A stretch of DNA of 8,579 nt. It comes from Actinomycetota bacterium. Its GTDB lineage: Bacteria > Actinomycetota > Actinomycetes > Actinomycetales > Microbacteriaceae. Of this stretch, positions 5,204 to 8,579 are shown piece by piece. Numbering within the stretch: the stretch's first letter is position 1; every line of letters begins with the position of its first letter. The notes beneath the pieces were generated by a model. The model worked only from the letters and a program-made list of their open reading frames with translations, ran no database searches and was not told the DNA's origin. The translations under genes and the position numbers were made by a program. The stretch is from NCBI GenBank assembly GCA_016870695.1, contig VGAV01000079.1:1-8579 (forward strand). Reading direction: 5' to 3'.

Positions 5204-6963
5204 ACCCCCACCTCCTCGGCGAGCGCGGACGCGGCCAGCTCCGGCGGGATGACCGGAAGCGGTCGGGTGCGGTCGGACGTCATGTCGGGCAGGCACGCCA
5301 CGAGCGCCCGCGAGTAGGGGTGCGTCGCGTCCTCGCGGATCCGCTGGGCGTCGAGCTCCTCCACGACGACCCCGTCCTTCATCACGAGGACGCGGTCGCA
5401 GAATGCCGACACGAGCGCGATGTCGTGCGAGATGAAGACGATCGCCGCGCCCGTCTCGCGCTGAGCGGTGCGCAGGACCCCCATCACCTGACGCTGCACC
5501 GTCACGTCCAGGGCGGTGGTCGGCTCGTCCGCGATGATCAGCTGCGGGCGGCCGGTGAGGGCCTGCCCGATCATGGCGCGCTGGCGCATGCCGCCGCTGA
5601 ACTGGTGCGGGTACTGCGAGAGCCGGCGGCGCGCGTCCGGGATCCCGACGGACTCCAGGGCCAGGGCGGCGTGCTCGCGCGCCTCCGCCCGCGACAGGCG
5701 TAGATGCACCTCGGGCACCTCGGTCAGCTGTCGGCCGATCGTGAGGGCGGGGTTGAGCGAGGTCAGCGGGTCCTGGAAGACCATTCCGAGCTCGACGCCC
5801 AGGACGGAGCGGTCGGCGGCCGTGAGGGGCCGCGTCATGTCGATGCCGTGGAAGGTGTGCGCCGTGGTCGTGATGCGGGCGTCGGTGCCGAGCAGCCCGG
5901 CGAGCGCCATGGCGGTGAGCGACTTTCCCGACCCCGACTCGCCCACGATGCCGACGACCTCGCCGGGGGCGATGCGCACGCTGACGCCGCGGACGCGCTC
6001 GACCTCGCCGCCGTCCGCGGTGCCGAACGCGACGCGCAGGTCGGCGACCTCCGCGATCGGCGCGTCCGCGGCCATCGGGGCGCGGGGCGCCGGGGCCGCC
6101 GCCGGCCGGAGGGGGGCGACGGCGCCCACGGCCCGGCGCCCCACGGCCCGGAGTCCGTTCCCGCCGCCGGCGAGCGCCTCGCTGACGAAGGTGAAGACCA
6201 GGCCGGCGAGGACGACGGCGATCCCGGGGCCGATCGCCGCGAGCGGGTTGACGTAGATGCGGGTGATGCCGTCCTGCAGCAGCCGGCCCCAGTCGTACTC
6301 GGGCGCCTGCACGCCGAGACCGAGGAACGAGAGCCCGGCGAACGACAGCAGGGTCACGCTCGCGGTGGCGGCGGCGTTGACGAAGAGCGGGTTGGCGATG
6401 TTGGGCAGGATGTGCCGGACCAGGATGCCGAACGGCCCGACGCCCACGACGCGGGCGGCGCGGACGTAGTCGCGGCCGGACACGGAGGAGGCGAGGTTGT
6501 AGACGAGACGGGCCATGAAGGGGATGCCGGAGATCCCGATCGCGAACATGGCGCTCATCGCGCTGGCGCCCCAGATGACGGTGAAGAACAGCACCATGAG
6601 CAGCCACGGGAAGGCGAGGAGGATGTCGAGCAGGCCGGTCGCGAGACGCCGGACGTGCCGGGGCAGGATGACCGCGACGAGACCGTACGCGATGCCGCCG
6701 ACGGTGGAGACGAGGGTGGCCCCGAGGGTCAGCAGCAGCGAGACGCGGGCGGCGACGAGGACGCGGGCGAAGATGTCGCGACCGAGGTCGTCGGTGCCGA
6801 ACGGGTGCGCTGCGCTGGGCGCGAGCAGCCGCTCGGGGACGTTCGACGTCTCGGCCGCGCCGACGAAGAGCACCGGTCCGAGCAGGGCGACGAGGAGGAA
6901 CAGCGCGGTGCCCGCGAGCGCGGCGATGCCGGCGGGCGAGAGCAGACGGGAGCGCAGGGTCAT
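5200..6963 (-). CDS. Fused Dpp/Opp ABC permease (DppC-like) and ATPase (DppD-like)
   Basis: A single 587-residue polypeptide joins an inner-membrane permease to a nucleotide-binding domain. Residues 1-270 are a DppC-type permease: TM1 at about 12-35, the HPFGTDDLGRDIFARV motif (53-68), further membrane segments at about 75-100, 110-130, 132-155, 200-217 and 240-263, and the EAA coupling loop (YVRAARVVGV to LPN, 166-188). An Ala/Pro/Arg-rich linker (about 268-300) leads to the ATPase: Walker A GESGSGKS (341-348), Q-loop Q397, signature FSGGM (455-459), Walker B LIIADE (475-480), H-loop H513, then the oligopeptide-transporter C-terminal extension (HPYSRALVACLPD). No stop or frameshift separates the halves, so the fusion is genuine in this sequence. 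Similar permease/ATPase fusions are known in actinobacterial Dpp systems. ATG 6963 has GGAGGG seven bases upstream and follows the dppB-like stop by three bases. The domain call is very secure. Confidence 0.96.
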   Translation of the reverse strand: MTLRSRLLSPAGIAALAGTALFLLVALLGPVLFVGAAETSNVPERLLAPSAAHPFGTDDLGRDIFARVLVAARVSLLLTLGATLVSTVGGIAYGLVAVILPRHVRRLATGLLDILLAFPWLLMVLFFTVIWGASAMSAMFAIGISGIPFMARLVYNLASSVSGRDYVRAARVVGVGPFGILVRHILPNIANPLFVNAAATASVTLLSFAGLSFLGLGVQAPEYDWGRLLQDGITRIYVNPLAAIGPGIAVVLAGLVFTFVSEALAGGGNGLRAVGRRAVGAVAPLRPAAAPAPRAPMAADAPIAEVADLRVAFGTADGGEVERVRGVSVRIAPGEVVGIVGESGSGKSLTAMALAGLLGTDARITTTAHTFHGIDMTRPLTAADRSVLGVELGMVFQDPLTSLNPALTIGRQLTEVPEVHLRLSRAEAREHAALALESVGIPDARRRLSQYPHQFSGGMRQRAMIGQALTGRPQLIIADEPTTALDVTVQRQVMGVLRTAQRETGAAIVFISHDIALVSAFCDRVLVMKDGVVVEELDAQRIREDATHPYSRALVACLPDMTSDRTRPLPVIPPELAASALAEEVGV

Positions 6964-6966
6964 GGC

Positions 6967-8010
6967 TCAGCCCTCCGTGATCGAGGACCGCGGGTCGACG
7001 GTCACGAGGATGAGGTCGACGATGAGGTTCACGCCGAGGATGATGAGCGCGTAGACGACGACGAGCCCCTGGACGATGGGGTAGTCCTTGGCGCCGACGG
7101 CCGGCACCATCACCCCGCCCATCCCGGGGATGGCGAACACCGTCTCGATGAGCACGGTTCCCGCGACCATGCCGCTGAGCAGCAGGCCGCTGACGGTCAG
7201 CGAGGCCGTGATGATGTTGGGCAGCGCGTGCCGCAGGTAGATGAGACGCCCGGGCAGGCGCTTCGCGCGGGCGGTCGTCATGTACGTGGCCCCGAGGACC
7301 CCCGACATCTCGACCTGCACGATGCGGGCCAGGTAGGCCATGGGGCCGAGCGCCAAGGCGAGCACGGGGAGGACGGCATCCCTCGGGTCCCCCCACCCGG
7401 CCGCGGGCAGCCACTGCAGCTGCACGGCGAAGAGGGCGATGAGACCCACCGCGAGGAGGAAGCCGGGCACGGCGATGAGCATGCCGAGGATGCCGGAGAT
7501 CGCGGCGTCCGCGACGCGGCGTCCGGGGCGCTGCAGCGCGACGGCGGCGCCGATCCCGAGCGGGACCGCGGCGAGGAGGGCGACGAGGAAGCTGACGACG
7601 CCGAGCGTCACCGTGGCCGGGAAGCGCTGGGCGATCGTCTCGGACACCGGGCGGCCGGTGCGGATCGAGTCGCCGAAGTCGCCGCGCAGCAGGCCGGCGA
7701 TGTAGTCGAAGAACTGGACGGGCAGGGGCTGGTCCAGCCCCAGCTCGGCCCGCGTGGCGGCGACGAGCTCGGGCGAGGCCTGGATGCCGAGCGCCGCCCG
7801 CACCGGGTCGCCCGGCACGAGGTGGATGAGGAAGAAGGATGCCACGACCACCACGGCCAGCGAGACGAGCAGGCGCCCGAGCCGGCGGAGGAGGAACGCG
7901 GTCCGGGGCGACAGGGACGGGCCGCGGCCGCGCCCCTCCGCCCGCACCGCGAGGGCTGCGGTCGGAGCACCGGCCAGGTCGGCGGTGGCGGGCGGAGGGG
8001 TCGCGGTCAT
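6967..8010 (-). CDS. Dpp/Opp-type ABC transporter permease (DppB-like)
   Basis: First inner-membrane permease of the importer, forming the pore with the permease half of the downstream fusion. The 347-residue product has a hydrophilic, Ala/Pro/Arg-rich cytoplasmic N terminus of about 40 residues (longer than usual for DppB), TM1 (about 45-64), the family motif HLVPGDPVRAALG (63-75), GDFGDSIRTGRPV (110-122), membrane segments at about 133-158, 170-198, 212-230, 267-290 and 312-336, and an EAA-like loop (TARAKRLPGRL to LRHALPN, 245-265). It ends with the typical DPR (339-341) close to the C terminus. ATG 8010 lies one base after the TGA of the binding-protein gene, with no clear Shine-Dalgarno of its own, so translation probably depends on coupling. 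Family assignment is very secure; substrate specificity is not determined by this protein. Confidence 0.96.
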   Translation of the reverse strand: MTATPPPATADLAGAPTAALAVRAEGRGRGPSLSPRTAFLLRRLGRLLVSLAVVVVASFFLIHLVPGDPVRAALGIQASPELVAATRAELGLDQPLPVQFFDYIAGLLRGDFGDSIRTGRPVSETIAQRFPATVTLGVVSFLVALLAAVPLGIGAAVALQRPGRRVADAAISGILGMLIAVPGFLLAVGLIALFAVQLQWLPAAGWGDPRDAVLPVLALALGPMAYLARIVQVEMSGVLGATYMTTARAKRLPGRLIYLRHALPNIITASLTVSGLLLSGMVAGTVLIETVFAIPGMGGVMVPAVGAKDYPIVQGLVVVYALIILGVNLIVDLILVTVDPRSSITEG

Positions 8011-8011
8011 G

Positions 8012-8579
8012 TCAGCCCAGCATCCGGATCGAGGTGGGGTTGAGGAAGTTCGGCTGCTCGAACACGGCGCCGGACTGGTAGTTCGGCAGGATGTTGTCGA
8101 TCACCGGGAACGTGTCGAAGCGGTCGATGAGCTCCCGCTCGGCCTGCTGCCACAGCCCGCACGCCTCGTCGGGCGCGGCGGTCTTGGCCTCGGCGGCGAG
8201 GGCGTTGTACTCGGGGTTGTCGACGAACATGAAGTTCAGGCCGCCCTGGTCGGGGGTGGCGCCGCCGAAGAACAGGTCGAGCACGACCGGGCTGCCCGGG
8301 GCGATCTGCACCCAGCCGGTGTCCCAGTCGAAGCTCGTGTAGAGCTGATCCGACCACGCTGCGGCGTCGTTCGCCGACAGCTCCGTCACGACGCCGAGCG
8401 CGTCCCAGGTTTCCTTGACGAGCTCGGCCGCGGGGGCGTGCGAGGCGGTCGGGGCGTCGTAGATGAACTTCACCTCGAGCGGCCGGCCGTCCTTCTCGCG
8501 GATGCCGTCGGAGTTCAGGGTCCACCCGGCCTCGTCCAGCAGCTCGGCGGCGCGGTCGACGTCGGTGTCCGGGAGGGTC
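8012..8579 (-). CDS. Family-5 extracellular solute-binding protein, C-terminal part
   Basis: C-terminal 188 residues of the secreted substrate-binding lipoprotein/periplasmic-type component of the importer (SBP family 5, DppA/OppA class); the signal peptide and N-terminal lobe are beyond the right edge. The visible part starts TLPDTDVDRAAELLDEAGW and continues with DGIREKDGRPLEVKFIYD, the characteristic family-5 sequence leading into the last lobe. It then has ELVKETWDALGV, a DWDTGW segment, DNPEYNALAAEAKTA, and ERELIDRFDTFPVIDN close to the C terminus. The stop lies one base before the dppB-like ATG, the standard A-B-C-D-F order. This subunit sets what the importer carries. Placement with mvaAB suggests mevalonate or a related compound, but family 5 also binds peptides, nickel chelates, haem and sugars, so the ligand is inference. 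Confidence 0.93.
   Translation of the reverse strand, partial: TLPDTDVDRAAELLDEAGWTLNSDGIREKDGRPLEVKFIYDAPTASHAPAAELVKETWDALGVVTELSANDAAAWSDQLYTSFDWDTGWVQIAPGSPVVLDLFFGGATPDQGGLNFMFVDNPEYNALAAEAKTAAPDEACGLWQQAERELIDRFDTFPVIDNILPNYQSGAVFEQPNFLNPTSIRMLG

Noticed and set aside
5204..7414. N-terminal extension of the DppF-like ATPase up to 7414
   Set aside because: The extension is Arg-rich out-of-frame reading of the fusion and dppB-like genes; the ATPase domain starts at GTG 5203 with a GTGA overlap.
5704..8043. 779-residue plus-strand open frame opposite the permease genes
   Set aside because: Asp/Glu/Gly/His-rich shadow; the opposite strand holds membrane permeases and an ATPase with all motifs.

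Overview
The window looks like chromosomal DNA of a high-GC actinobacterium, most likely from the Microbacterium/Microbacteriaceae group. GC is clearly high (roughly 70% or more by eye), third codon positions are almost always G or C, many starts are GTG, genes overlap by GTGA, and the heptamer GGCATCC/GGATGCC recurs throughout. The taxonomic placement is inference from these habits; no rRNA or marker gene is present.

Every gene I can support lies on the minus strand, so the window reads right to left as one compact cluster. It begins (8579-8012) with the C-terminal part of a family-5 extracellular solute-binding protein. It continues with a DppB-type permease (8010-6967), a fused DppC permease plus DppD ATPase (6963-5200) and a separate DppF-type ATPase (5203-4433). 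Together these form a complete peptide/nickel-type (Dpp/Opp class) ABC importer, except that the N-terminal part of the binding protein lies off the window. Next come a possible 26-residue hydrophobic peptide (4403-4323) and a GAF + PucR/CdaR-type transcriptional regulator (4326-2503). After the only sizeable intergenic gap (118 bp) come a class II HMG-CoA reductase (mvaA, 2384-1104) and an HMG-CoA lyase (mvaB, from 1056 to the left edge).

The reductase-lyase pair matches the mvaAB pair of Pseudomonas mevalonii, where the enzymes degrade mevalonate: mevalonate is oxidised to HMG-CoA with NAD+, then HMG-CoA is cleaved to acetoacetate and acetyl-CoA. No HMG-CoA synthase, mevalonate kinase or other biosynthetic mevalonate-pathway gene is visible. 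The simplest reading is a mevalonate (or mevalonolactone / HMG-conjugate) uptake and catabolism locus. Its importer would be a Dpp-type ABC transporter and its local control a PucR-like regulator; this combination is the most interesting feature of the window.

The left end carries two copies of a large palindromic repeat (period 87 bp). The mvaB reading frame runs through both copies without a stop and is still open at base 1, so its true end is outside the window. Other oddities are a 27-bp in-frame tandem repeat at the start of the regulator, the permease-ATPase fusion, and a non-consensus residue next to the catalytic cysteine of the lyase. The long plus-strand open frames are shadows of these genes.
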